Positions 43,902-55,524 of a stretch of 64,000 nt of DNA are shown one piece after another. A program made the translations under genes and the position numbers. The stretch is from Argentina anserina (Eukaryota; Streptophyta; Magnoliopsida; Rosales; Rosaceae): the NCBI RefSeq assembly GCF_933775445.1, contig NC_065874.1:26916501-26980500 (forward strand). Reading direction: 5' to 3'. The notes beneath the pieces were generated by a model that saw only the letters and a program-made list of their open reading frames with translations, ran no database searches and was not told the DNA's origin. Position 1 is the stretch's first letter, and each line of letters opens with the position of its first letter.

Positions 43902-46256
43902 TAGGGCTCGCCAACGGGCCGGACCGGGTCAGGTTTTTCATAAATATGAAGATTCAAATTTGCCCACATAAAGCGGGCTTTGCGGGCTTGTATTAGAAAA
44001 AAAAATATAATACTCTAATTTAAAAGTTTGAAACAATAAAAGAATTATTAGAAAATATTCTAAACAAATTTACAAATAAATTCTAGTTTCGAAATATTGT
44101 CGATCGACAACAGTAGATGTGATCGATATATATATTTAGGGACTCTGTAAAAATTTCATTATTTTGAGCATAATTTGACCGTCCGTACCTACGGTCAACA
44201 AAAGAAAGACGTTTTGACATAATAAAACCCCATTGACCGGGGCTTTGCTGAATAAGTTTCCTCGTTGCGACCACGCACGATTTGTGACAAATATAAGGTG
44301 ATTTTCAAATATGTAAACAATTTTCCGCATTCGCATCTTGGTAATGAGTCCCCTCTTAGGGCATATTAATGTTGTTTTTTGTTTACATGAAATTCCGGCG
44401 GTCAAACGAGATCCGAATTGGATGAAATTTTAAAATGGTCACTAAATATATATACCGATCACATCAGATGCTATCGATCGATTCAGATAAGTTTTCTTCA
44501 TACAGTCACTTCATAATGTGATAGTTGTATTATAAACCTAATATAAATGTTATGATACATTAGTGGACATTTCGATGATCGACAACTTCAGTTTGAAAGA
44601 TGGTCGATTGACACTAGTAGATGTGATCGGTATATATATAGGGAACCCGTAAAAATTTCGTTCATTTTGAACATAGTTTAACCGTTCGTACCAACGGTCA
44701 ACTAAAAAATGCGTTTTGACATATTGAAACCCCATTAACCGTGGTTTTGCCAAATGAGTTTCTTCAGTGTGACCGCGCATGATAGGTCACAAAAATTAGG
44801 TAATTTCAGATATGCAAACGGCTTTCGGCGTTCGTATATTTGTAACAGGTCCTCCCTTAAGGCATATTAGTGGTGTTTTCGATTTACCGAAAATTCCGAC
44901 AGTCAAACGAGGTCCGAATTTGATGAATTTTTTACAGGGTCACTGAATATATATACCGATCACATCGGCTGGTGTTCATCGATCCCGTGAAGTTTCCTTC
45001 ATATAGTCGCTTCATAATGCGATAGTTTAATTCTAAAACTTAATTTAAAGATTATGATACATTAGTGGACACTTAGGCGATCACCAACTCCAGTTTGAAA
45101 TATGGTCGATCGACACCAGCAGATGTGATCGGTATATATATTTAGGGATCCCGTAAAAATTTCGTCCGTTTTGGACATGGTTTGACCGTTCATACCTACG
45201 ATCAACCAAAAAAGATGCGTTTTGACATATTGAAACCTCATTGACTGGGGTTTCGCTAAATGGGTTTCCTCAGTGCGATTGCACAAGATAGGTGACAAAA
45301 ATAGGTGATTTCATATATGTAAATGGCTTTCAGCGTTCGCATCTTTGTAATGGGTCATCCCTTAGAGCATTATAGTGGTGTTTTCGGTTTACCGGAAATT
45401 CCGACGTTTAAACGAGGTCTGAATTAGATACAATTTTACAGGGTCATTAAATATATATACCGATCACATCGGCTGGTGTCAATGGATTTCGATAAGTTTC
45501 TATCATATAGTCGCTTCATAATGCGATACTTTTTTTTTATAAACCTATTATAAAGTTTATGATACACTAGTGGACACTTCGGCGATTGATAACTTTAGTT
45601 CAAAATATGGTCGATCGACACCACCAGATGTGATGAGTATATATATTTAGGGAACCTGTAAAACTTTCGTCCGTTTTGGACATTGTTTGACCGTCCGTAC
45701 CTACGGTCAACTAAAAAAGAGGCGTTTGACATATTAAAATCCTCATTGACTGGGGCTTTGCCAAATGTGTTTCCTTGGTGTGACCGCACACAATCGGTGA
45801 TAAAAATTAGGTGATTTCAGTTATGCAAATGGTTTTCGATGTTCGCATTTTGGTAATGGGTCTTCTTTTAATAGTGTTGTTTTCGGTTTATCGGAAACAT
45901 CAACGGTCAGACGAGGTCCAAATTGGATGAAATTTTAACAGGGTCACTAAATATATATATCGATCATATCAGCTTGTGTTGATCGATCCCGAACAGTTTC
46001 CTTCATATACTTGCTTCATAATGCAATAGTTTTATTCTAAATCTAATAAAATATGTATGTATAATATTTTATTATTTGACGAGCTTTTACGGACTGGGCC
46101 TTGAGGACTTTTAACGGGCCGTGCCGGGTTTCACTCTTCTAATCTAAACTCGGTCTTCTACCCACGGAAGCGGTATTTGACCGGCTTTCTCGCGGGCTGG
46201 GCCGGGTAAAAGCTCATCGGGCATGCGGGTCTCCGCGGGCTAAATGATGAGGTCTA
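43902..46256. mobile_element. hAT-like element filled with 503-bp tandem units
   Basis: The left end starts TAGGGCTCGCCAACGGGCCG and the inverted right end TAGACCTCATCATTTAGCCC. Both subterminal regions are rich in cgggc words (gggccggaccgggtc; gggctgggccgggt), typical of a common plant hAT group. Flanking octamers (ttttagca and tcccaaca) match at only 4 of 8, so the target duplication is weak and the exact ends are provisional. The interior is almost only the tandem array. Confidence 0.6.
44100..46045. repeat. Four tandem copies of a 503-bp fold-back unit
   Basis: Units start at about 44101, 44604, 45107 and 45612 (spacing 503, 503, 505). Each begins cgatcgacaccagcagatgt and carries its near inverse (accgatcacatcggctggtg) about 350 bases on, so every unit is a hairpin. 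Words such as ttgaccgtccgtacc, gcgttttgacatat and gtttccttcatatagtcgc recur once per unit. Confidence 0.93.
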
Positions 46257-47205
46257 TCCCAACATAATAAGAACAAAATCACATTCTCTAGTTCCATATG
46301 TTTTCAAACTGAAAAATGAACAAATGCGGAGAACCAGAACCAGAGAACAACACAGAATCTTGCTGCTATATCGAACATAATCACAAATCCTCAATTTCTT
46401 CAATTCTCAGCCAAACTGAAGTGAACTATACATATGAGGTAAAACCCACCAAGTGGACCAAATTTGATTATGGAGCCGACTGCAACCGTCACTGGTGGCC
46501 ACATAACACTAGTCGGGAAATACATCTTATTCTTTTTGAATCTCCCTCTTGGCTTGTCTTCTCAAGAACCTAACACCACACATAGAAATAGAACGGCAAT
46601 ACAAACCATGTGCTACCAATACACCACAACGAATTGGCTGGAATCGCAAAAACCCAATCGGAACTATCACCACCTTCTATCATTTGATCTAGTGGCAAAT
46701 TTATTCATGGGTGAGGCTAGGCAGTTGCCTAGGCTGGGTTTTTGCTAATTGCCCAGATTATATAAGTTTGTTGCAATTAACTTTTTCAAAAAGGCTAAAG
46801 TTATGGAGATTTTGGGGAGAAGACGACAAAGTAAATGACTTGAGTCATTTTCACCGTATTTACTGTTTTGCTAAAGATAAATCAGACGTTGTCTATAAGA
46901 TTTAGTTGGCCTCTTGGAGAAAACCCATTTTGGGGTTTGGTTTACTTTCTTTGCTTTCTTTGGTATATATTTTGAATGTACCTGGTAATCTTCTTTAGAA
47001 GTGTGAGTCAAACACTCAGACTTGATTAATTAAGAGAATCCAATTTTGCTTGGTTGGATTTTCTAATTGGGTTGTTGGTTTAAACAAATGGTTGTAGTGT
47101 AGAATATTGTGAACTAGTTTAGAATTAGAATGAGAACCAGGTCAAGAAAGATGGGAAAAAAAACTTGACGCTTTCTGTTTGTGAGGCCATGTCTCATAGA
47201 AAGGC
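46257..47205. other. Intergenic stretch, nothing recognised
   Basis: Short plus-strand frames without known motifs; a word pair gaggctaggcagttgcctaggctgg near 46710 is locally palindromic (cctaggc). Confidence 0.35.
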
Positions 47206-47213
47206 AAGACAAG

Positions 47214-47627
47214 CAGGGCCGGTCCATTGTATTTGGAGGCTTAGTGTAAAATATTTTCAGATCCTATGTTCGTTACATAAATTTATCTGAGTGTTTCAAA
47301 AAAAATAGAGATTATAAAATACATATTATAACAAGAAGATGAGAGAGTGAAGATAAATTGTGGCCATAAAATAACATAAACTGACTAAATATTAGAAAAG
47401 TGGCACATAAGAAATGAATATGAGGCATCAAAATTGAAAATATGAACTGTACGGATCGAACCCCTTACCTCAAGAAGCTCAAAAAACATAAACTTTTAGT
47501 TTGTCAACTAAACGAGACAGTAATTTGTGTTTAAGTAACAATGACAAAAATATATGTTAATTCCTATATGATATAAAAATAATCGCTGTGCCGCCACACA
47601 TTTGGCACACCCCATGAGCCGCCCCTG
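47214..47627. mobile_element. Non-autonomous hAT element with perfect 8-bp duplication
   Basis: The ends are CAGGGCCGGTCCAT and, inverted, CAGGGGCGGCTCAT. The duplication aagacaag is at 47206-47213 and 47628-47635. It is 414 bp long. The right subterminal word tttggcacaccccatgagcc is shared with the right end of the 605-2334 element. Confidence 0.93.
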
Positions 47628-47635
47628 AAGACAAG

Positions 47636-50224
47636 TACCTCATGCTGGCAGCCTCTGTTTTCACATGAAACTTTTGTTCATAAGATGTTTCTAGATGATA
47701 TAAGGACAAGAGAGAACAGAGAGTGAAAACAATCAAACAAAGTATCGTTTGAAGAAAATTTTTGGTTTTAAAAAAATAATTTAAACCTTCTATTTTTTTT
47801 TCCGCAAAAAGGTAAATTTTGTGAAATTGCCTATCGATACTTTAATCACGATGAAGTTAGACCAAACTTATACAGTAGCTTCTTAAATCTGGCAGCTTTG
47901 TAGTGTATATGCAATTTAAGTAAAATAATAGTTTTAACTACGAAACTAGCCAGCTACTTTTGTAAATTTAATTACCACCATGTATTACGCTTTCCAATGA
48001 CATACATTCTTACTGACGGGATGTGAGCTCTTGGGCATTGCCCTGCTCTCAATTCCTTCTTCTTCACATTGTTGATTGACCATCGTCCTTGTTTCAATCT
48101 CAGTCGGTATAATACCAACCAGTCTGCACTATTTTGTGTTCAAGTCCGTAATATATGTTGATTGAGACGTATTTGAAATAATCTTACACTTATCTTCTAA
48201 CGACATTCTTTTATGATTTATCTTTAGTTGACGTCTGAGGTTTTTTTTCTTTTATAAAAATTTAAGTTGAAACATCAATTATAAAAGAACAAAAGAAGCT
48301 GTATAATCAATGAGAAGATGAGATACTAGCTAGCTAGAAATCCTTGTTTTGTTCTATGCAAATTCTCTGCTTTTCGCCTAACTTTCCAAGTATATATGCT
48401 TTCTAATGGGAAAACTTTGCGCGCTCTCCCTGTCTTTACTCTCCCAATTTTTCGGACTTGAGTCCATCGGATTATCATTTCAAACGGTGGAAAAATAAAT
48501 AACAGAAAAGTCATATACTTGTAGGAGCAGTCAATAGAGATTTGATGACCATGGTAGTACTATATAGTTTTCGATTTGACATGATAAATACTAGCGACCA
48601 ATCCCCCACCATCATCACTAGCATTAGCAGCAAATGAATTTCTTCTTCTTGTTGTAGAGTTCAAACAATAATTTTTAGCATAATTATACGTTACCAATAT
48701 GTGATGACATATTTGTGATGAGTTCATATCATGTTACGTAGAGTACGTACGTAGTTTACGTTACCAATTAAAATATTACTAAATTTGTCATTTTCTCTTT
48801 CATAATTATTTATAAACAAATAATCTAACGGGTCGATCTTGAGAATGGAGAGAGCAAGGTGAAGAATCTCATGATCTTGAGATTACGAAATGTTTAGTGT
48901 AGTTAACCGTATTCCGGAACGGAAATGATCCAGATGGTCCACAGTCGGACTTACTGTCATCAATGTTATAAAAGAAGAAAACTAATTGATGTCAAGCATT
49001 TAGAATACGATGTGGCAAAGATTTGAGAGGCATAAGTTAAGAGTAGGAGTATTATTTGATGAGTGATTGGCCCTGCCCAATCTACTGAGACAGTGCTAGC
49101 TTAATTTCTACCACCTTAACCACCGCCTAATCACCTACTCGATCGACTACCTCATTGAGAACGACCCAAGTATCTCGATGTTTCCCTAGCACTAGCGCCA
49201 ATATCGTTCAATTATAGCATGTCAAATAGAACGTGATTTAGATATGTGATTTGTGTTGTTCCCGTTAACACTTCAATTACTACATATTAGGCTACCGATT
49301 ACGGGACCCCTTTCATATATATTGCAGAGCTGTAATCTGAGTGTATAACTATATAATAGATGCCGTAACACACTCGCATACGTATTATAAATCACTTACG
49401 TATATCATAATAATCAACAATAAAACGAGTAAATATGGTACATATGATTTTCTCGCGCTAACTGGATAATACAAAGTTAGGGATTATAGAGAGAAGGAGG
49501 GTGGGGTATGGTAGGTGGGGAGCCGGTTAGCTCGTTGAGCGCATGATGGAAAACATTGCTAATCTAAAGTCTTAAGCTACCATTAACGATTGCGACCTGT
49601 CAACTCATAAGGGAATATTGAAATACTTTGGTCAACAAAATTCTACTATGTATATATATTTTTAAGTTCTTAAAATACTAAGCATACTTAAGTTCCTTTT
49701 TATAAACCCTAGTAGCTAATTTGATCAGGTCTCTCTGAACATCCGATAGACTGAACTGAGTTCTTCTGCACTTTCTGCAAATTCCACTTCGCAGTGGAAG
49801 CAGTTGGACCTGTGTTTTTTACCCCATCCTCTTACCCACTGACCATGGATGATCTATTTTTCTCTCAAAGGTCTTATACGCGTGGACCTTAATAAAAGAA
49901 GAAATGCCAAATTCTACTACTTACGAGTAAATTCTCCACTTTCACAAAGTCTATCCTTTGGGTTCAGATTGATAGCACACCATGCATGTAAACAGAACTA
50001 GTTTTATAGACCATTCTTGGATCAGGGTTTTTTTTTTATCGGATGTCCCCGAAGGGACGATCATGGTTTTTTTTGTTTAAAGCTCGAATAGTTGACGATC
50101 CAAAAATTTATTCTTGTTTGAGTGCCAAAGTCCAACAGTTTTGAAACTTACAAATATTGCTGGTATTAGTGGTATTAGAAACCGCCCACACCTTATGGGT
50201 GTGTCTATTATAAGTATGAGTGTG
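47636..50224. other. Intergenic A+T-rich stretch, nothing recognised
   Basis: No coding region, repeat array or clear transposon ends were found. Confidence 0.4.
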
Positions 50225-50232
50225 CCTATAAG

Positions 50233-50427
50233 CAGGGCCGGCCCTGAGGGGGGGGGGGGGGCAGGCAGTGCGGTAGCATTGGGCCAAGTTCCAAAATTTT
50301 TTTTTCTGTTTGTTTGTTTTTTTTTTCAGTATAAGGGCCAATTTTTTTTTCTGTTTGTTTTTTTGTGTGGAGAAAGGCCCTTTTTTTTTCTTTGCACTGG
50401 GCCTCAAATTTTTCAGGGCCGGCCCTA
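50233..50427. mobile_element. Miniature hAT element (195 bp) with perfect 8-bp duplication
   Basis: The ends are CAGGGCCGGCCCTGAG and, inverted, TAGGGCCGGCCCTGAA. The duplication cctataag is at 50225-50232 and 50428-50435. The interior holds G- and T-homopolymer runs. Confidence 0.93.
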
Positions 50428-50664
50428 CCTATAAGTGTGGAAAGTGAGTAATTATCTACGTAAAAAAATAAGTGGTTAAAATTTGAAAAAAAATAATAAT
50501 ATTTTTCAATTAATTTATTGTAATTTTAACCATAAAACCCTTAGTAGTTTATTTATCAGTGAAAGTAATCAGTGAGTATATTTGGAAGTTCACAATTTAG
50601 AGCAGGTTTTGCGTACTCGCTTTTATAGTAGTAGAGATATATCAATCAATAAAAAAATTGTAAC

Positions 50665-51173
50665 TACAGTAAAACCTCTATAAATTAATAGGCTCGGGAC
50701 TAAGGAAATTTATTATTTTAGCGAGATATTAATATATCGATAAATTAATAATCTAATAATTTATCAATTAATTAATAACTTATTAATTTATCAAGGTATA
50801 ATCAATATTTTTTACACTTTTTCGAAGAAAAAAGAGTTTTATGTTTTATTCATGCAACACATTGTTGGATTTATCACGAATACCGTTGTTTAAAATATTA
50901 TGTTGTTCGATTAATTGTGTTATTTTATTTGATGATAATTGAATTAACAAATTTTTCAATGACATCCTCATAAAGGTATATAAATAATGTCATTATTAAT
51001 TTATAGATTCGTTGGGGTCTATGAGTTCTCAAATTTCTATTATCTTACAAATTTAGTGAATTATTAATTATCACGTTAGTCTTGAGTCGAGACCGGCAAA
51101 AAATATTATTTTAGCGAGGTTATTAATTAATCGGGTATTAATTTAATGATATTCTATTGTACTATAATACATA
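50665..51173. mobile_element. TIR element of about 0.5 kb, superfamily uncertain
   Basis: The left end tacagtaaaacctctataaa pairs imperfectly with the inverted right end tacaatagaatatcattaaa. Subterminal taaattaata / tattttagcgagat words recur inverted at the right. A smaller relative lies at 20168-20320. Target duplication is unclear (TA at most). Confidence 0.6.
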
Positions 51174-51174
51174 C

Positions 51175-52307
51175 GTACATTAATTTGTTGCCAAATAATT
51201 TGTAGAAGAGTTCCTCGATCATCCGAATGGACGAGAAGAGCAATTTTACGCACCTAGAATATGGAAGTCTCTTGAGTTCCCAAATAATCAACGTCTAAGT
51301 AAAATGTGGAGAAATTATTATATATACCTGCCACATATTATACACGGCGTACCTCCTTAATGTTATTACTATATTTTTTACCGCGATTGTTTCTAATTGG
51401 TTCTTATATGTAAGTAATTTTTGTCATTTTCACTGCACAATTGGCTGAGTACACCATATAACAGTGTCACGTGGTGTAGCGGTACGCAAAATTATTACTC
51501 GTAAAATGTCAATAATATCGATACAATATGATCCACGTGGTAATGCCTTACGCTACTCTTTACTATGTCAGTATTAATTGGTAACTGCGAGAATATTGTT
51601 ATGAAGATATATAGAGAGCGGTAGCTAGGACAAAAGCTTAACAGCATGAAGACTTATAGAAAGCCACTTCACTTATCGTCCTTCAAAGAAGCAATATGAA
51701 AGCTCTGTGTTTTTGTTGCGGTGCTTAATTAGATAATTACATAGCATAATAGAAAGCTAGTTAGAAACTAATTAATTACTCTTCTAATCCTCATCATGCA
51801 TGATTTATAAGCGATGTGAATCCGAAATACTTTACCAACAACATTTTCTGTCAGTATTAAATGGCTGGTTTCTAGAGACCGGAAAGTCGTCCAATGCTGA
51901 TATAGAGTTATAGACTTCCTAGTTAGCTCCTTGTTTTGACCTATAACTTGCAAGAAACAGTACGTGGTACGTAGGGCAATTTTTTGCTTAAAGCATGAAA
52001 ACAAGCTCAAAATCAAAAATTCTAGAACCCATGCATATATATATGAAAGCTCTGTGTTTTTGTTGCGGTGGCTCAATTACATATTGGACATCTGGGAAAT
52101 AAATTCCCCGGATAGTCTCATAAGAACTTAATTATTACAGTTAATTAATTATGCGATGCATGTGGTACCAAATACTTACACTGTACCAGCAATATTATGT
52201 AGCTTTTGAGGTATACCTCCTATCAATATCAATTTTTTTTCTTCTGAAAATTCAACTGTAAAATTAGAAGAATATTGACTAGCTAGCTTCCTCATTAATT
52301 ATTAGCT

Positions 52308-52340
<33 letters not shown>
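51175..52340. other. Intergenic stretch with a diverged tandem duplication
   Basis: atatgaaagctctgtgtttt and the following ttgttgcggtg occur at about 51696 and 52039, 343 bases apart; the sequences after them are also alike (ttaattactcttc / ttaattatgcgat). No gene is seen. Confidence 0.5.
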
Positions 52341-52348
52341 TTATATAA

Positions 52349-52757
52349 GGCTTTTCACATGAGGAGGTCCTTATCTTAGCTTAAGGTACGGATTTTCATT
52401 TTGACCAACTTTTCGATCGAGTTTTCACATCTCCACCATCTAATATCTAGGTTATAACTTATAGATCATCTCCACAAAATGTCAGCCGATTTCATGATCG
52501 TTACGGTATCGAACTAATCAAAACCAATGGACGTATTGAATTTGCCGAATCTGAACCGTTCATGTTTTGAGTAGAAAATCGAAGTTATGAGTACCTTAAC
52601 GGTTATGGAATCTGCTGAAATTTTGTGGAGATGATCTATACGTTATAACCTAGATATTAGACGGTGGAGATGTGAAAACTCGATCGAAAAGTTGGTCAAA
52701 ATGAAAATCCGTACCTTAAGCTAAGATAAGGATCTCCTTATGTGAAAAGCCTTGTAT
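52349..52757. mobile_element. Fold-back MITE with near-perfect 200-bp arms
   Basis: The left half aaggcttttcacatgaggag and onward, including tagcttaaggtacggatttt, is repeated inverted at the right with few differences across almost the whole length. It is flanked by long (TA)n on both sides. Its transcripts would form a hairpin. Confidence 0.93.
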
Positions 52758-52785
52758 ATATATATATATATATACAGGCTGCTTC

Positions 52786-53140
52786 AGCTGTGGACGTCCG
52801 CACCGTGCGGATTCGCCGATTCCGGCGACGGCAGGCCGTAACGGCGCGGCGGACCAGCACAACCGCACTACCCACCTCCCGGCGATCCCGTCTGTGCCGG
52901 CCGGAGCTCCATCGGTGGCCCACGGCGGCCGGAATCTGCAAAAATCATGTTTCTGGGCAGATTCCGGCGATTTCGCGATTCCGGCCGCCGTGGGTCGCCG
53001 ATAGAGCTCCGACCGGCACAGACGGGACCGCTGGGAGGTGGGGAGTGCGGTTGTCGTGGTCCGCCCCGCCGTTGCAGCCTGCCTTCGCCGGAATCGGCGA
53101 ATCCGTACCTTACGTAAGGTACGGACGTCCGCACCTGAAA
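52786..53140. mobile_element. G+C-rich fold-back element
   Basis: Arms such as gcacagacgggaccgctggg and its partner cccggcgatcccgtctgtgc pair around a short loop (aaaaatcatgtttctgg near 52937-52953). The right end adds the palindrome accttacgtaaggt and ends cggacgtccgcac. It is flanked by (TA)n. It is over 60 percent G+C by eye, in strong contrast to its surroundings. Frames on both strands are palindrome artefacts. Confidence 0.9.
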
Positions 53141-53172
53141 ATTCTCTTATATATATATATACACACACACAC

Positions 53173-53555
53173 GGAGGTTTTCAGATGCAGAGGTATGTAC
53201 CTTAAGCTAAGGTATTTTCATTTTTTATCAATTTTTCGATCGCGTTTTCACATTTCCACCGTCCAATTCGTAGGTAATAACATATAGATCACCTCTGTAA
53301 AAATTCAGCTAATTTAGTAATCATTAAGGTATCTAACTAAGTTAAACCAATGAACGGATTAAATCTGCCGAAATTCAAACCATTCATGTGTATAATAGAA
53401 AAATGCAATTTTGAGTGACTTAACGATTACCATATTGGCTGAAAATTTGCAGAGGTGATCTATACGTTATTACCTAAGGACTGGACAGTGGAGATATGAA
53501 AATCGATCGGAAAGTTGCTAAAAAATGAAAATCCGTACCTTCGCACATATAGCCC
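53173..53555. mobile_element. Fold-back MITE, related to the 52349 element
   Basis: The arms contain gtaccttaagctaaggtatt at the left and aaaatgaaaatccgtacctt at the right, with inner pairs gatcacctctgtaaaaattc / aaaatttgcagaggtgatct. The left flank is (TA)n followed by (CA)n. Confidence 0.8.
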
Positions 53556-53957
53556 TTCTAGTGGGGGATCCCTTTTTTGGGTTTAAAAAATTGATATGTC
53601 CTTTGACAAACTTTTTGATTATATTTTCACATCTCCACCGTTAAAACTTATAGAGTCTAATGTATAGATCACCTCTATAAAATTTCAGCCAAAATGGAGG
53701 TGTTTAAGGCATTCCAAACTGTAATTTAAACTTATAAACATGAACGGTTCCGGTTTGACAGATTTGGTGCGTCCATTGTTTTCACCAAGTTTGATACATT
53801 AACTATCACTATTTTGGCTGAAATTTTACAGAGGTGATCTACACATTAGACTCTAAAAGTTGAACGGTGGAGATGTGAAAATGTAATCGAAAAGTTGGTG
53901 AATGAGCTATCCCTTTAAAATACAAAAAAAAAGGATCTCTTAGTGCAAGGATCATAT
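53556..53957. mobile_element. Fold-back MITE, third subtype, abutting the previous one
   Basis: Inner pairs include gatcacctctataaaatttc / aaattttacagaggtgatct and ttttcacatctccaccgtt / acggtggagatgtgaaaat. The terminal pair is ccttctagtgggggatcc / ggatctcttagtgcaagg. It ends in a (TA)n tract. Confidence 0.8.
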
Positions 53958-54072
53958 ATATATATATGCATGTCGCTACATGGTTCTGCATTGTCAAAGT
54001 GCTATAGGATAGAGCGTCGTCTCCTTGGCCGCTCGAAACCCTAGTGTGATTGGCTGAATTCAGGCGGCCTCC

Positions 54073-54519
54073 ATGATGTCCTTGATAGTTCTCCTCCTTT
54101 CATCTTCAACCTCCATGGCAAACCTTGGTGCAATCACCCAAAGTTTCGTACACTCGCTTGCGATGGCAAGCCAGAAAGTTTTCGATATCTCCAGCATCAA
54201 TGATGATGATGACTCCCAGGATATGGTCAAGCTAGCTTTCCTCCTCGCATGACCACTGGTGAAGAAGAAATTCACAGCCATGGATATGCGATCTCACTTC
54301 AAGAGAATATGGAAGCTTGAGGGATCGTTCCAAGTCCAAGCCCGCAATTATGAACGGTACCTTTTTGCCTTTATTCATCACAAGGATGCAAATCGTGTGA
54401 TTATATGAGGGCCATGGTATTATGGCAGAGCTCCGGTAGTGTTTCAAGGATATGATGGTGTCACTGACATTCATTCAATTTTCCCAACCCCTACCTCCAA
54501 GGGGAAGGAGAAAGCTTGA
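54073..54519 (+). pseudogene. DUF4283-type LINE/retroelement ORF fragment with two in-frame TGA codons
   Basis: One frame runs 148 codons from the ATG at 54073 to TGA at 54517-54519, with in-frame TGA at 54250-54252 and 54406-54408. The second half matches the DUF4283 pattern of plant LINE ORF1-like proteins: KKKFTAMDMRSHFKRIWKLE, NYERYLFAFIHHKDANRVII, then GPWYYGRAPVVFQGYDGVTD. Such proteins bind element RNA. Both stops stand where Arg or Gly is usual (LLA*P, VII*GPW). Confidence 0.68.
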
Positions 54520-54817
54520 TTTTTCGTTTTTTTTTTCAATTTAATTAGTTGACCTCATTGCATTTGTTTGAGGTTGAAGTCTTTTATTATTTAAACTTTA
54601 GTTTGTTTTGTTTGTTGCCGAAACCATACTTGTCATGGTGTAGACTTTTTTTTTCCTTACATGGTGCAAAAGTAGATTTAATAGTAGATCTATCCTATGT
54701 ATCATTATGATACATGTACTATGAAGCCTTATCTACTCGTCAAGTGTTAGCGGGTGGATATGTAATGACCTCATTGACTTGAGTTTTCCCTCTATGAATG
54801 AATTCTCTTATATATAT

Positions 54818-55210
54818 ATATATATATACAGTTCATATCCAGAGTGAAGCCTCACTCTGAAATTACAGAGACAGAGTGAAGTTTCAATTTTGGCACACTT
54901 TTCGGTCCAATTTTTTTACCATAAGTGATTCAATATTTAGGTATTCTATTGAAGATCATCTATACAAATTTTCATCTAATTCGACAATGGTTTGAATTTT
55001 TAAAATTTAGATTTACACGAACGGTTCATGTTGAACAGTTTTAATTCCTTCATTGATTTAATCTATTTTCAATACCTTAACGATGTCCGAATTGGATGAA
55101 ATTTTGTAGAGATGATCTTGAATAACATACCTAAAAATTAAATTGCTTATGGTGAAAACATTTGACCGAAAAATGTGCCAAAATTAGAACTTAACTTTGG
55201 ATATGGGCTA
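54818..55210. mobile_element. Fold-back MITE, family 1, copy d (right end eroded)
   Basis: The left arm ccagagtgaagcctcactctg and the interior match copies a-c; the right arm ends early (aacttaactttggatatggg). Long (TA)n/(TG)n tracts lie on both sides. Confidence 0.85.
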
Positions 55211-55216
55211 TATATA

Positions 55217-55251
<35 letters not shown>

Positions 55252-55524
55252 GCTTGTCGTTGTGTGTCATACTATGTGATTCATTTTCTAAATTCGCAAA
55301 TTCGTTAGCTGGTTAATTATCGTCAAAGGCTAATTAAAAGCCATCCAACATTTTATCGGAAATACTCGGTAGTTGGTTACACACATGCCTGAAGAAATGC
55401 ATAATAATTCTTCAACTAGTTGTTCTCCGGTGATGGTCATTGAAATACGTACGCAGATGATGAATCACACTTGTGAAACATATAACAGTAGGGGTCAGTA
55501 GCTCTACGTACAGAGTCTATACAC

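Noticed and set aside
44136..45789. Series of similar 63-89 codon minus-strand frames
   Set aside because: They recur once per 503-bp tandem unit with frame-breaking differences; repeat copies, not a gene family.
52716..53287. Frames of up to 181 codons on both strands
   Set aside because: They cross a G+C-rich palindrome and TA/CA repeats; the two strands mirror each other because of the hairpin.
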